In this document: positions 45,009-53,332 of the stretch, piece by piece
How the letters are laid out: every line of letters starts with the position of its first letter
Numbering within the stretch: the first letter of the stretch is position 1
From: Limnohabitans sp.
GTDB lineage: Bacteria > Pseudomonadota > Gammaproteobacteria > Burkholderiales > Burkholderiaceae_C
Direction: 5' to 3'
Length of the DNA: 64,000 nucleotides
Assembly: GCA_030158125.1 (NCBI GenBank)
Contig: JAOATL010000013.1
Location: 64,879-128,878, forward strand
The notes under the pieces: model-generated
Seen by the model: only the letters and a program-made list of their open reading frames with translations
Told to the model about the DNA's origin: nothing
The model's database searches: none
Program-made: the position numbers and the translations under genes

Positions 45009-47078
45009 TTATTCTTCGGCAGGCGCCTCGTTGACGTTCATGGCAATGGCAATGGGGCCCGTGGCCGCGTCCTCGAGGTCTTCCAGAGATTCATCCACGC
45101 CTTCTTCGCTGGTGTCGGCTGCAGTGTGTTCGGTGATGATTTTCTCTATCACGGTGCCGCTGATGTCCAATGCCATGGCATCGACTGCGCCCAATTGCAC
45201 TTTGACTTTGTCGCCGCGCATCAACCCAGCAGCCCCCATGACAGTGAGCATGAGAGGCAAGCTGTCGGCACGCACCAACCAGCTGCCACCGGCCATCTCT
45301 TTGACCAAACTGGCCACCACTTCCGTGATCTTTTCTTGCTGCAAGTACTGCAATGTCCAAAAGCGCTCCATGCCAGACTGGTAGCCGTTGTAGGCGCTGT
45401 AGGCGGCATCAAAAGCGCTGATGATGGCAAACAGCTGCGCATCTTTGGGCTTGAACGGCGCGGCCAGGGCTGCCGTGGCGCCGTGTTTGGCACAGGCAAT
45501 GATTTGCCACTGGTTGACCAAGTCGGTGTACCGGCGAAGTGGTGATGTGCTCCATGCATAAGCGGGAACGCCAATGCCTGCGTGCGGCAAAGCCTTGGTA
45601 CCCATGCGAACTTTGACGCCGGGCGCCATGCTGGCTTGGCTGCGATAAATGGCCGGCACACCCAAGCTGGCCAACCATTGGCCCCAGGTGCTGTTGGCCA
45701 GGATCATGGCTTCAGCCACGATCAAGTCGAGCGGCGCGCCGCGTTGGCGCACCGAAATTTGCACCGTTTCTTGACCTGTGGGCGGGGTGTCTTTGCTGTC
45801 GCGCACCAAGCGGAAGTTGTAGTCGGGGCGATTGAAGTTTTCGGGTTTGCCACGCACCACTTCACGACCCGCTTTGAGGTGCTGCGCCAAGCGCCAGAAA
45901 AATGCCAGTGCGTGGTGGTCAATGGGCAATTGGGGTTCGCCCTCGCGCGCAGCCGGGGTACTGTCTTCTAACCAAGCTTGTGTGACCCATTGGTCGAGTT
46001 GGTCGTGGCGCAAGTTGGCCTTGATGGGCACGCGCTCTAGTTTGGTTTCGCTGTGTTGGATGCTGAGTGTGGCTTCGTCAAAGGTGACATACAGCGACAC
46101 GGCCGGACACGCCTGGCCCTCGGCCAAGGTGTAGCTTTGCACCACGTCATCGGGCAGCATGGTAATTTTGTAACCCGGCATGTACACCGTGGACAAACGG
46201 TTGCGCCCCACGTTGTCGATGGCGCTGTTGGGTGCAATGGCCAGGCCTGGGGCTGCAATGTGGATGCCCACCACCACGGTGCCTGTGCCCAGGCCTTGCA
46301 AAGACAGTGCATCGTCGATTTCGGTGGTTTGCGAATCGTCGATGGAATAGGCTTGCACAGTGGCCAAGGGCAATTCTTGCGCAATGGCTGGTGCATCCAG
46401 CTTTGGAAACCCAGTGCCCTTGGGAAAGTTGTCAAACAAAAAACGTTGCCAGTGAAAGTCGTAAGCGCTGGCAATGGCCCCTGCATTTTGCAGCAGGGTG
46501 AGTGGCGCCGTTTGACTGGCACGACTGGCCTCGACCACCGCTTTGTATTCGGGCGCGTTTTTGTCGGGACGAAACAAAATTTTGTAGAGCTGCTCTTTGA
46601 TGGGCGCAGGGCATTGGCCCGCCATCAACGCGTGTGACCAGCTCTCAATTTGTGCTTGAATTTGCTTTTTCTTTTCGATGCCGGCCAACGCCAACTGCAC
46701 TGTTTCGGCAGAGGCCTTTTTGAAACGACCTTTGCCAGCTCGCCGAAAGTAATGCGGTGCTTCGTAGAGGCGAATGAGGGCACCCACTTGTTGGGTGGTG
46801 GTGGCATCGGCGTTGAAATATTCGCGTGCGACATCGGCAAAGCCAAACTCGGTGTCGGGCGCAAATTCCCACGCCAAATCGAGCTCGATGGTTTGGCTGA
46901 TGGCGGTGGCGTCGGCCAGCAATTGGGCTGGCGCCGGTTTGTCAAATTTCAAAAGCACATTGGCGCCTTTGACCTTGACCCGCTTGCCGCTGTCCAATTC
47001 CACTTGCACCGAGGCTTCTGCCTCTGACAAGACGCGCCCGGCAACAAATTTGCCAGCTTCTTCAAACAATAAAAACAT
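45009..47078 (-). CDS. RNB-domain exoribonuclease (RNase II/R family)
   Basis: A 689-residue 3'-5' exoribonuclease of the RNB family. The active-site motif is SIDDSQTTEIDDALS: the usual four Asp are D, E, D, D, an arrangement also seen in plastid/cyanobacterial members. The C-terminal RNB blocks YAWSTSPLRRYTDLVNQW and an S1-like end are visible. The N-terminus (MFLLFEEAGKFVAGRVL) is a short beta-barrel domain rather than full cold-shock domains. The start was chosen there; GACAAT ends seven bases before the ATG, so the mRNA may be leaderless. Confidence 0.9.
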   Translation of the reverse strand: MFLLFEEAGKFVAGRVLSEAEASVQVELDSGKRVKVKGANVLLKFDKPAPAQLLADATAISQTIELDLAWEFAPDTEFGFADVAREYFNADATTTQQVGALIRLYEAPHYFRRAGKGRFKKASAETVQLALAGIEKKKQIQAQIESWSHALMAGQCPAPIKEQLYKILFRPDKNAPEYKAVVEASRASQTAPLTLLQNAGAIASAYDFHWQRFLFDNFPKGTGFPKLDAPAIAQELPLATVQAYSIDDSQTTEIDDALSLQGLGTGTVVVGIHIAAPGLAIAPNSAIDNVGRNRLSTVYMPGYKITMLPDDVVQSYTLAEGQACPAVSLYVTFDEATLSIQHSETKLERVPIKANLRHDQLDQWVTQAWLEDSTPAAREGEPQLPIDHHALAFFWRLAQHLKAGREVVRGKPENFNRPDYNFRLVRDSKDTPPTGQETVQISVRQRGAPLDLIVAEAMILANSTWGQWLASLGVPAIYRSQASMAPGVKVRMGTKALPHAGIGVPAYAWSTSPLRRYTDLVNQWQIIACAKHGATAALAAPFKPKDAQLFAIISAFDAAYSAYNGYQSGMERFWTLQYLQQEKITEVVASLVKEMAGGSWLVRADSLPLMLTVMGAAGLMRGDKVKVQLGAVDAMALDISGTVIEKIITEHTAADTSEEGVDESLEDLEDAATGPIAIAMNVNEAPAEE

Positions 47079-47085
47079 GGGCGCA

Positions 47086-47091
47086 ATTGTC
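47086..47091 (-). promoter_or_regulatory. -10-like hexamer seven bases before the RNB gene ATG
   Basis: On the minus strand GACAAT, seven bases, then ATG at 47078, without a Shine-Dalgarno. The divergent rodA shows the same design. Confidence 0.4.
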
Positions 47092-47166
47092 CCACGCGCA
47101 GGCCCGTTGTCCGGCCAAACGAGGTTCAAATTTAAGGGGAAAGCCCCTAATTCTTGTGAACCCAAG

Positions 47167-47172
47167 GATAAT
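47167..47172 (+). promoter_or_regulatory. -10-like hexamer six bases before the rodA ATG (leaderless type)
   Basis: GATAAT, then TCGGGC, then ATG at 47179. The 15-base string differs from that of dapF at one position only. Confidence 0.5.
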
Positions 47173-47178
47173 TCGGGC

Positions 47179-48333
47179 ATGTCCCTCGTCATTGAAAAAC
47201 CCAGCTGGCCATCTCGCTTCCTTCATTTGTTTGAAGGTTTTGATGGGCCTTTGGCCTTTGCCGTGTTTGTGCTGGCCTGCGCGGGCATGCTCATCATGTA
47301 CTCCTCTGGCTACGACCATGGCTCCCGCTTTGTCGATCATGGCCGCAACATGCTGATTGCTGGGGGCATCATGTTCATCGTGGCGCAAATTCCACCGCAA
47401 CGTCTGATGAGTTTGGCCGTGCCCATTTACACCATGGGTGTGCTGTTGCTCATTGCTGTGGCCATCTTTGGCATTACCAAAAAAGGTGCCAGACGTTGGC
47501 TCAATGTGGGCGTGGTGATCCAGCCCAGCGAAATTCTCAAAATTGCCATGCCGCTGATGTTGGCCTGGTGGTTCCAAAAGCGTGAAGGCCAATTGCGCCC
47601 CTTAGACTTTGCCGTGGCTGGCGTGTTGCTGCTCATCCCCGTGGGGCTCATCATGCGTCAGCCCGACTTGGGCACCGCTTTGTTGGTACTCAGCACAGGC
47701 TTGGCAGTGCTGTTTTTTGCGGGTTTGAGTTGGCGCTTAATTTTGCCGCCCGTTTTGTTCGGCTTGTTGGGCTTGGTTTTGTTGGTGATGTTTGAATCAC
47801 AGCTGTGTGCCGAGGGGGTCGACTGGAAAGTTTTGCACGAATACCAGCGACAACGTGTTTGTACCTTGCTAGATCCTGCGCGAGACCCCCTGGGCAAAGG
47901 TTTTCACATCATTCAGGGCATGATTGCCATCGGTTCTGGCGGCTTCTGGGGCAAGGGCTTCATGCAAGGCACGCAAACCCATTTGGAATTCATTCCTGAG
48001 CGCACCACCGACTTCATTTTTGCGGCATTTTCTGAAGAATTTGGCTTGCTAGGCACGCTGCTCTTGATCATGGGCTTCTTCTTTTTGGTGTTCCGCGGAC
48101 TGGTCATTGCCAAAGAAGCCCCATCGCTCTTCACCCGCTTGCTGGCCGGTAGCGTCAGCATGATTTTCTTCACCTATGCCTTTGTCAACATGGGCATGGT
48201 CAGTGGCATTTTGCCCGTGGTGGGGGTGCCTTTGCCCTTCATCAGTTATGGCGGCACGGCCATGGTCACTCTGGGTTTGGGCTTGGGCATTTTGATGTCC
48301 ATTGCCAAAGCCAAGCGACTGGTGCAAACCTAA
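47179..48333 (+). CDS. rodA: Rod-shape peptidoglycan polymerase RodA
   Basis: SEDS glycosyltransferase of the elongasome. 384 residues, about ten TM helices. Signatures: KKGARRWLNVGVVIQPSEI, MRQPDLGTALL, and VPLPFISYGGTAMVTLG. Start chosen at MSLVIEKPSW, preceded by the GATAAT element; upstream in-frame codons lie in the opposing RNB gene. Its usual partner PBP2 (mrdA) and mreBCD are not directly upstream here. Confidence 0.95.
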   Translation: MSLVIEKPSWPSRFLHLFEGFDGPLAFAVFVLACAGMLIMYSSGYDHGSRFVDHGRNMLIAGGIMFIVAQIPPQRLMSLAVPIYTMGVLLLIAVAIFGITKKGARRWLNVGVVIQPSEILKIAMPLMLAWWFQKREGQLRPLDFAVAGVLLLIPVGLIMRQPDLGTALLVLSTGLAVLFFAGLSWRLILPPVLFGLLGLVLLVMFESQLCAEGVDWKVLHEYQRQRVCTLLDPARDPLGKGFHIIQGMIAIGSGGFWGKGFMQGTQTHLEFIPERTTDFIFAAFSEEFGLLGTLLLIMGFFFLVFRGLVIAKEAPSLFTRLLAGSVSMIFFTYAFVNMGMVSGILPVVGVPLPFISYGGTAMVTLGLGLGILMSIAKAKRLVQT

Positions 48334-48391
48334 GTGCCTTCTTTCTAAAGGTCCAGCAGTCCGTCTTTCAGCAGGGCCTTCAGCGCTTGCC

Positions 48392-48397
48392 TACAAT
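48392..48397 (+). promoter_or_regulatory. -10-like hexamer six bases before the tldD ATG (leaderless type)
   Basis: TACAAT, then GGCAAT, then ATG at 48404; no Shine-Dalgarno. Confidence 0.5.
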
Positions 48398-48403
48398 GGC
48401 AAT

Positions 48404-49864
48404 ATGATTTCACGCGAACCTACCCTTGAACGCTTGGCCACGGCCAGGTCTTTGTTGCTCGAGCCCTTTGGCTTGGACGAAACCCATTTGGCCAAGGCCT
48501 TGAGCGCTATCAAAGCGCACAAAGTGGACGACGCCGATTTGTACTTTCAATACACCCGCGCCGAAGGCTGGAGTTTGGAAGAGGGCATTGTCAAAACAGG
48601 CAGCTTCAGCATCGACCAAGGTGTTGGTGTGCGTGCGGTGGCTGGCGAAAAAACGGCCTTTGCCTATTCGGACGACATCTCTGAGGCCTCCTTGATGGAC
48701 GCTGCACAAACTGTGCGCGCCATTGCCCAAGCCAATCAGAATCAAAAAGCCAAAGTGCCCACGCGCAAGATTGCAGGCATGCGCTCGCTCTACCCCTCAC
48801 TCGACCCCATGGGCACCCTCAACAGCACAGACAAAGTGCATTTGCTTGAAAAGGTGGAGCAATTGGCACGCGCCAAAGACCCCCGTGTCGTGCAAGTCAT
48901 GGCCGGTTTGGCCAGTGAATACGATGTGGTCATGGTGGCCCGTGCCGATGGCACCTTGGCTGCCGATGTGCGGCCTTTGGTTCGCTTGTCGGTCACAGTC
49001 ATTGCCGAGCAAAACGGCCGCCGTGAAGTGGGCAGTGGCGGTGGTGGCGGGCGTTTTGGTTTGGCCTATTTTGACGAGGCCATGGTCAATGCTTATGTGG
49101 ACGACGCAGTGCATGCAGCGCTCACCAACTTAGATGCACGTCCCGCACCTGCAGGGGTGATGACGGTGGTGTTGGGTCCAGGTTGGCCAGGTGTACTGTT
49201 GCACGAAGCCATTGGTCACGGTTTGGAGGGCGATTTCAACCGCAAAGGCTCTAGCGCTTTCAGCGGCATGATTGGCAAGCGCGTGGCGGCCAAAGGCGTC
49301 ACGGTGTTGGATGATGGCACCATTGCCGACCGCCGCGGCTCGTTGAATGTGGACGATGAAGGCTGCCCCAGCCAGCGCAATGTGCTGATTGAAGACGGTA
49401 TTTTGAAGGGCTACATCCAAGACGCCATGAATGCCCGCCTGATGGGTGTTCAGCCCACCGGCAATGGTCGACGTGAAAGCTATGCCCACATTCCCATGCC
49501 GCGCATGACCAACACCTACATGTTGGGCGGTGACAAAGCACCCGAAGAAATTGTGGCCAGCATCAAGAAAGGCTTGTACGCCACCAATTTTGGCGGCGGC
49601 CAAGTGGACATCACCAGTGGCAAGTTTGTGTTCTCTGCCAGTGAAGCCTACTGGGTTGAAAACGGCAAGATTCAATACCCTGTGAAGGGTGCCACCTTGG
49701 TGGGCAGCGGCCCAGAATGCTTGAAACAGGTCAGCATGATTGGCAACGACATGCGCCTCGACTCGGGTGTGGGCGTGTGCGGCAAAGAAGGCCAAAGCGT
49801 TCCTGTGGGCGTGGGTCAACCCACGCTGCGCATCGAAGGTTTGACCGTAGGCGGCACCGCTTAA
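48404..49864 (+). CDS. tldD: Metalloprotease TldD
   Basis: TldD works with TldE/PmbA as a zinc protease that matures peptides such as microcin B17 and acts on toxins/antitoxins. The zinc motif is LLHEAIGHGLEGD. The N-terminal part (EEGIVKTGSFSIDQGVGVR) and C-terminal GKIQYPVKGATLVGSG are family blocks. 486 residues. The partner pmbA is not in the window. Confidence 0.95.
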   Translation: MISREPTLERLATARSLLLEPFGLDETHLAKALSAIKAHKVDDADLYFQYTRAEGWSLEEGIVKTGSFSIDQGVGVRAVAGEKTAFAYSDDISEASLMDAAQTVRAIAQANQNQKAKVPTRKIAGMRSLYPSLDPMGTLNSTDKVHLLEKVEQLARAKDPRVVQVMAGLASEYDVVMVARADGTLAADVRPLVRLSVTVIAEQNGRREVGSGGGGGRFGLAYFDEAMVNAYVDDAVHAALTNLDARPAPAGVMTVVLGPGWPGVLLHEAIGHGLEGDFNRKGSSAFSGMIGKRVAAKGVTVLDDGTIADRRGSLNVDDEGCPSQRNVLIEDGILKGYIQDAMNARLMGVQPTGNGRRESYAHIPMPRMTNTYMLGGDKAPEEIVASIKKGLYATNFGGGQVDITSGKFVFSASEAYWVENGKIQYPVKGATLVGSGPECLKQVSMIGNDMRLDSGVGVCGKEGQSVPVGVGQPTLRIEGLTVGGTA

Positions 49865-49926
49865 GGGGTTTGTGCCTACGACACTTGTCAGAAAACTGTC
49901 CAAAACTTGTGCTACATTCTTTTCCC

Positions 49927-50001
49927 ATGACCAAGCGCTTTAGCTTTTTTAGCTTTTATTTTGCATTCTCAGTCCTAGGCGGACGAGAGGCCAGCGCATA
50001 A
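49927..50001 (+). CDS. Phe-rich leader peptide of the aroG attenuator
   Basis: A 24-codon ORF beginning MTKRFSFFSFYFAF. Phe codons occupy positions 5, 7, 8, 10, 12 and 14, with Tyr at 11: six of ten consecutive codons are Phe. It ends 93 bases before aroG and just before a terminator that can alternatively be replaced by an antiterminator. This is the design of pheL-type leader peptides, where ribosome stalling at Phe codons senses charged tRNA-Phe. A TACATT hexamer (49913-49918) ends eight bases before the ATG and there is no Shine-Dalgarno, so the leader mRNA may start at or next to the start codon. Confidence 0.85.
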   Translation: MTKRFSFFSFYFAFSVLGGREASA

Positions 50002-50027
50002 GTCACTGAACCCCTCTACCAACCGCC
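49978..50027 (+). promoter_or_regulatory. Antiterminator stem of the aroG attenuator
   Basis: GGCGG (49978-49982) can pair with CCGCC (50023-50027), and AGAGG (49986-49990) with CCTCT (50013-50017), giving ten pairs around a small internal loop. CCGCC is also the 5' side of the terminator, so the two structures exclude each other. The 5' strand is codons 18-22 of the leader peptide. A ribosome stalled early on Phe codons leaves it free; one that reaches the stop codon (49999) covers it. Confidence 0.75.
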
Positions 50028-50056
50028 GGACTCAACCCCCGGCGGTTTTTTTTTTG
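50021..50056 (+). terminator. Attenuator terminator upstream of aroG
   Basis: AACCGCCGG (50021-50029), a nine-base loop, CCGGCGGTT, then a run of eleven T. It lies between the leader peptide and aroG, 39 bases before the aroG ATG, so it can only act as a regulated terminator of aroG. Confidence 0.92.
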
Positions 50057-50094
50057 CCATTTTTTAATTTTCAACTTGAGAACAGGAGCCCACG

Positions 50095-51219
50095 ATGAAC
50101 AACAAAGCCAAAGCCAATTCGGAGCCACGTTATGCGAACCCCACAGATCGCACAGGCCAGACCGATGACGAACGCATCAAGGACATCACCGTGTTGCCGC
50201 CACCCGAGCATTTAATGCGATTCTTCCCCATCACGGGAACGGCTGTGGAAAGCCTGATTTCACAGACGCGGCGCAAAATCCACAACATCATGGACGGCAA
50301 GGACGATCGCTTGCTGGTGGTCATTGGCCCATGCTCCATTCACGATCCTGCTGCAGCATTGGATTACGCCCGTCGCCTCAAGCCTTTGCGAGACAAATAC
50401 CAAGACACCTTGGAAATTGTGATGCGCGTGTATTTTGAAAAACCCCGCACCACCGTGGGCTGGAAGGGCCTCATCAACGACCCTTACTTGGACGAGAGTT
50501 TTCGCATTGACGAAGGACTGCGAATTGCACGTCAATTGCTGATTGAAATCAATCGCCAAGGTTTGCCAGCAGGCAGCGAGTTCTTGGACGTCATTTCACC
50601 TCAGTACATCGGCGACTTAATCAGCTGGGGGGCCATTGGCGCACGCACCACCGAAAGCCAAGTGCACCGCGAATTGGCTTCGGGTTTGTCAGCACCCATC
50701 GGCTTCAAAAACGGCACCGATGGCAACATCAAAATTGCCACCGATGCCATTCAAGCGGCAGAGCGCGGCCATCACTTTTTGTCGGTGCACAAAAATGGTC
50801 AAGTGGCGATTGTGCAAACACAAGGTAACCCCGATTGCCACGTGATTTTGCGCGGCGGCAAAGCGCCAAACTACGACGAAGCCAGTGTGAACGCGGCTTG
50901 CAAAGACTTGGTGGCTGCCAAACTCAAGCCCACCTTGATGATCGATTGCAGCCATGCCAACAGCAGCAAGCAGCACGAACGCCAGGTGGATGTGACGAAC
51001 GACATTTCTGCGCAAATCAGCAAAGGTTCACGTCAGATTTTTGGTGTGATGGTGGAGAGTCACTTGGAGGGCGGCGCGCAAAAGTTCACGCCAGGCAAAG
51101 ACGACCCCGCCGCTTTGAAGTACGCACAAAGCATCACCGATGCATGCATTGGTTGGCCTGACAGCGAAAAAGTGTTGGAGACTTTGTCCAAGGCGGTGTT
51201 GGCACGCCGACAAAAATAA
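50095..51219 (+). CDS. aroG: 3-deoxy-7-phosphoheptulonate (DAHP) synthase, class I
   Basis: Condenses PEP and erythrose-4-phosphate, the first step to aromatic amino acids. 374 residues, AroA-I-alpha type: VIGPCSIHDPAAALDYA, EKPRTTVGWKGLINDP, SWGAIGARTTESQVHRE, GFKNGTDG, and MIDCSHANSSK (metal ligand His). GAACAGGAG precedes the ATG. The upstream leader reads Phe codons, so expression is probably set by phenylalanine supply; together with the AroG-like sequence this suggests the Phe-sensitive isoenzyme (inference). Confidence 0.95.
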   Translation: MNNKAKANSEPRYANPTDRTGQTDDERIKDITVLPPPEHLMRFFPITGTAVESLISQTRRKIHNIMDGKDDRLLVVIGPCSIHDPAAALDYARRLKPLRDKYQDTLEIVMRVYFEKPRTTVGWKGLINDPYLDESFRIDEGLRIARQLLIEINRQGLPAGSEFLDVISPQYIGDLISWGAIGARTTESQVHRELASGLSAPIGFKNGTDGNIKIATDAIQAAERGHHFLSVHKNGQVAIVQTQGNPDCHVILRGGKAPNYDEASVNAACKDLVAAKLKPTLMIDCSHANSSKQHERQVDVTNDISAQISKGSRQIFGVMVESHLEGGAQKFTPGKDDPAALKYAQSITDACIGWPDSEKVLETLSKAVLARRQK

Positions 51220-51268
51220 ATGCAAAGCAGGCAGGCCTTGTTTGACAAGGTCCTTGCCAATGTGCCCC

Positions 51269-51296
51269 AAAGCGTCTGTTTTCAGGCGCTTTTTTT
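51269..51296. terminator. Terminator between convergent aroG and mpl
   Basis: AAAGCGTCTG-TTTT-CAGGCGCTTT followed by T-rich sequence on the plus strand; the stem has one G-T pair. The last bases reach the mpl stop codon at 51295-51297. Confidence 0.85.
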
Positions 51297-52683
51297 ATGC
51301 AGGTTTCAAGGCCTTCAAGAGCTTGTCGTGAATGCCGCCAAAACCGCCATTGCTCATGCACAGCAAGTGGTCGCCTGGCTGCACCTTTGCCATGACTTGC
51401 TTCACCAATTCATCGATGTTGCCAGCCACTTGGGCTTTGGGGCCCATCTCGGCCAATGCCGCATTGGCATCCCAGTCCAGGCCGCCGCTGTGGCAAAAGG
51501 ACAGGTCGGCTTGGGCCAGGCTCCAAGGCAGCTGCGACTTCATGGTGCCCAGCTTCATGGTGTTGCTGCGTGGCTCGAAGATGGCCAAGATGCGCTGTGT
51601 GCCGACTTGCCTGCGCAGGCCGTCCAGTGTGGTGCGAATGGCTGTGGGGTGGTGCGCAAAGTCATCGTAGACCGTGACGCCCGCCACGCAGCCACGCACT
51701 TCCATGCGGCGCTTCACATTTTGAAAATTTGACAAGGCTGTCGCGGCGGTGGCGGGCGAGACGCCCACGTGTTCGGCGGCTGCCATGGCGGCCAGTGCAT
51801 TGAGTTGGTTGTGGATACCGCCCAATGCCCAATTCACATGGGCCACTTGCTTGCCTTGCTGCAAGACAGCAAAATTGCCCGGTTCGCCTTGCGCTGAAAA
51901 ATCACTGACGGTAGCGCCAAAGCTGCGGACCTCGCTCCAGCAACCTTGTGCCAGCACGCGGGTCAAGCTTTCTTCCAGTCCGTTGACCACCAAGCGGCCT
52001 TGCCCGGGCACTGTGCGCACCAAGTGATGGAACTGGCGTTCAATGGCTTTGAGGTCGTCAAAGATGTCGGCGTGGTCAAATTCCAAATTGTTCAAAATGG
52101 CCGTGCGAGGGCGGTAGTGCACAAATTTGCTGCGCTTGTCGAAGAAGGCGGTGTCGTATTCGTCGGCTTCAATCACAAAGTAGGGGCGAGCGTGGCCAGC
52201 GGCCAATTGGCCCAAGCGGGCAGACACACCAAAGTTCAGGGGCACGCCACCCACCAGGTAACCGGGGGTGAGGCCCGCGGCTTCCAAAATCCAGGCGAGC
52301 ATGGAGGTGGTTGAAGTTTTGCCATGCGTGCCTGCGACGGCCAACACATGACGGCCTTGCAACACATGCTCAGACAGCCACTGTGGGCCGCTGGTGTAGG
52401 CTGCGCCCGACTCGAGGATGGCTTCCATCAGGGGGAATTTGGGCTCGCCCGACGGCAATCGGCTGCGACTGACCACATTGCCAATCACGTACAGATCGGG
52501 CTTGAGCTGCATTTGATCGGCGCCAAAGCCCTCGATCAATTCAATGCCCAAAGCCTCTAACTGATCGCTCATAGGCGGGTAAACACCGGCATCGCAGCCC
52601 GTCACGCGGTGACCCGCCTCTCTTGCCAAAGCGGCCAGGCCTCCCATGAAGGTGCCGCAAATTCCCAATATATGTATGTGCAT
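51295..52683 (-). CDS. mpl: UDP-MurNAc:L-Ala-gamma-D-Glu-meso-DAP ligase (murein recycling)
   Basis: Mpl reattaches recycled tripeptide to UDP-MurNAc. A MurC-like ligase of 462 residues: N-terminal HILGICGTFMGGLAALA, ATP loop VAGTHGKTSTTSML, and VYDDFAHHPTAIRTTL. The GICGTFMGG start distinguishes Mpl from MurC. TAAAAT ends six bases before the ATG (leaderless type). Also in the recycling pathway is ampD, at 63 kb. Confidence 0.95.
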   Translation of the reverse strand: MHIHILGICGTFMGGLAALAREAGHRVTGCDAGVYPPMSDQLEALGIELIEGFGADQMQLKPDLYVIGNVVSRSRLPSGEPKFPLMEAILESGAAYTSGPQWLSEHVLQGRHVLAVAGTHGKTSTTSMLAWILEAAGLTPGYLVGGVPLNFGVSARLGQLAAGHARPYFVIEADEYDTAFFDKRSKFVHYRPRTAILNNLEFDHADIFDDLKAIERQFHHLVRTVPGQGRLVVNGLEESLTRVLAQGCWSEVRSFGATVSDFSAQGEPGNFAVLQQGKQVAHVNWALGGIHNQLNALAAMAAAEHVGVSPATAATALSNFQNVKRRMEVRGCVAGVTVYDDFAHHPTAIRTTLDGLRRQVGTQRILAIFEPRSNTMKLGTMKSQLPWSLAQADLSFCHSGGLDWDANAALAEMGPKAQVAGNIDELVKQVMAKVQPGDHLLCMSNGGFGGIHDKLLKALKPA

Positions 52684-52689
52684 AGGGGG

Positions 52690-52695
52690 ATTTTA
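52690..52695 (-). promoter_or_regulatory. -10-like hexamer six bases before the mpl ATG (leaderless type)
   Basis: On the minus strand TAAAAT, then CCCCCT, then ATG at 52683. The divergent gene's CACAAT (52703-52708) is only eight bases away, so the two promoters face away from each other within a 31-base gap. Confidence 0.45.
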
Positions 52696-52702
52696 GGCGG
52701 TG

Positions 52703-52708
52703 CACAAT
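52703..52708 (+). promoter_or_regulatory. -10-like hexamer six bases before the 52715 ATG (leaderless type)
   Basis: CACAAT, then GGCGAC, then ATG at 52715. Partner of the divergent mpl element. Confidence 0.35.
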
Positions 52709-52714
52709 GGCGAC

Positions 52715-53299
52715 ATGGCAGATTTAACAGATGAAATTGCAGCCTCTGCTGCGCAGTGTGTGGTGGAGGAGGGCTTGGAATACGGGCCGGCCAAGCGCCG
52801 TGCCTTGAAAATACTGGGTTTGCCCCCCAGAACACCCTTGCCCAACAACACCCAAGTCGAAGCACAGGTGCGCGAATACATTGAACTGTTTTGTGCAGAC
52901 ACGCAGCCCGGCGAGCTGCTGGCTTTGCGCCAACATGCCCTGCTGTGGATGCAGCGCCTGCAAGTGTTCAGACCCTATTTGGGAGGGGCTGTGTGGCATG
53001 GCACAGCCACGCGTTTGTCAGACATTTACCTGCAGTTGTTTTGCGATGATGAAAAATCGTGCGAAATTGAACTGATCAACCAAGGCGTCGATTTTGAGGC
53101 CCGGACAGTCAATGGCTTGCAAGGCGAACCGGTGGAGGCGCTGAGCATCCACAGTTTTTGCCAAGATTTGGGCGAGGAAATTGGGGTGCACTTGTTGATC
53201 AATGACCATGACGATGTTCGTGGTGTCATGAAGGCAGATGCACAGGGCCGTAAGCCGCGCGGTGATGCATCTGCCGTGCAGTGCCTGATTCAGATGTGA
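52715..53299 (+). CDS. Hypothetical protein with nucleotidyltransferase-like motif
   Basis: A 194-residue protein without an assured family name; similar proteins seem to sit beside mpl in related genera (recollection, not checked). The stretch GAVWHGTATRLSDIYLQLF resembles the hG[GS]...DhD nucleotidyltransferase motif, but the second Asp is Tyr, so catalysis is doubtful. No signal peptide or TM segment. The start was chosen at MADLTDEI, six bases after a -10-like hexamer; GTG at 52700 is an alternative. Confidence 0.7.
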   Translation: MADLTDEIAASAAQCVVEEGLEYGPAKRRALKILGLPPRTPLPNNTQVEAQVREYIELFCADTQPGELLALRQHALLWMQRLQVFRPYLGGAVWHGTATRLSDIYLQLFCDDEKSCEIELINQGVDFEARTVNGLQGEPVEALSIHSFCQDLGEEIGVHLLINDHDDVRGVMKADAQGRKPRGDASAVQCLIQM

Positions 53300-53332
53300 T
53301 TGAATTAAATGAACGAAGTTAATGGATAAATA

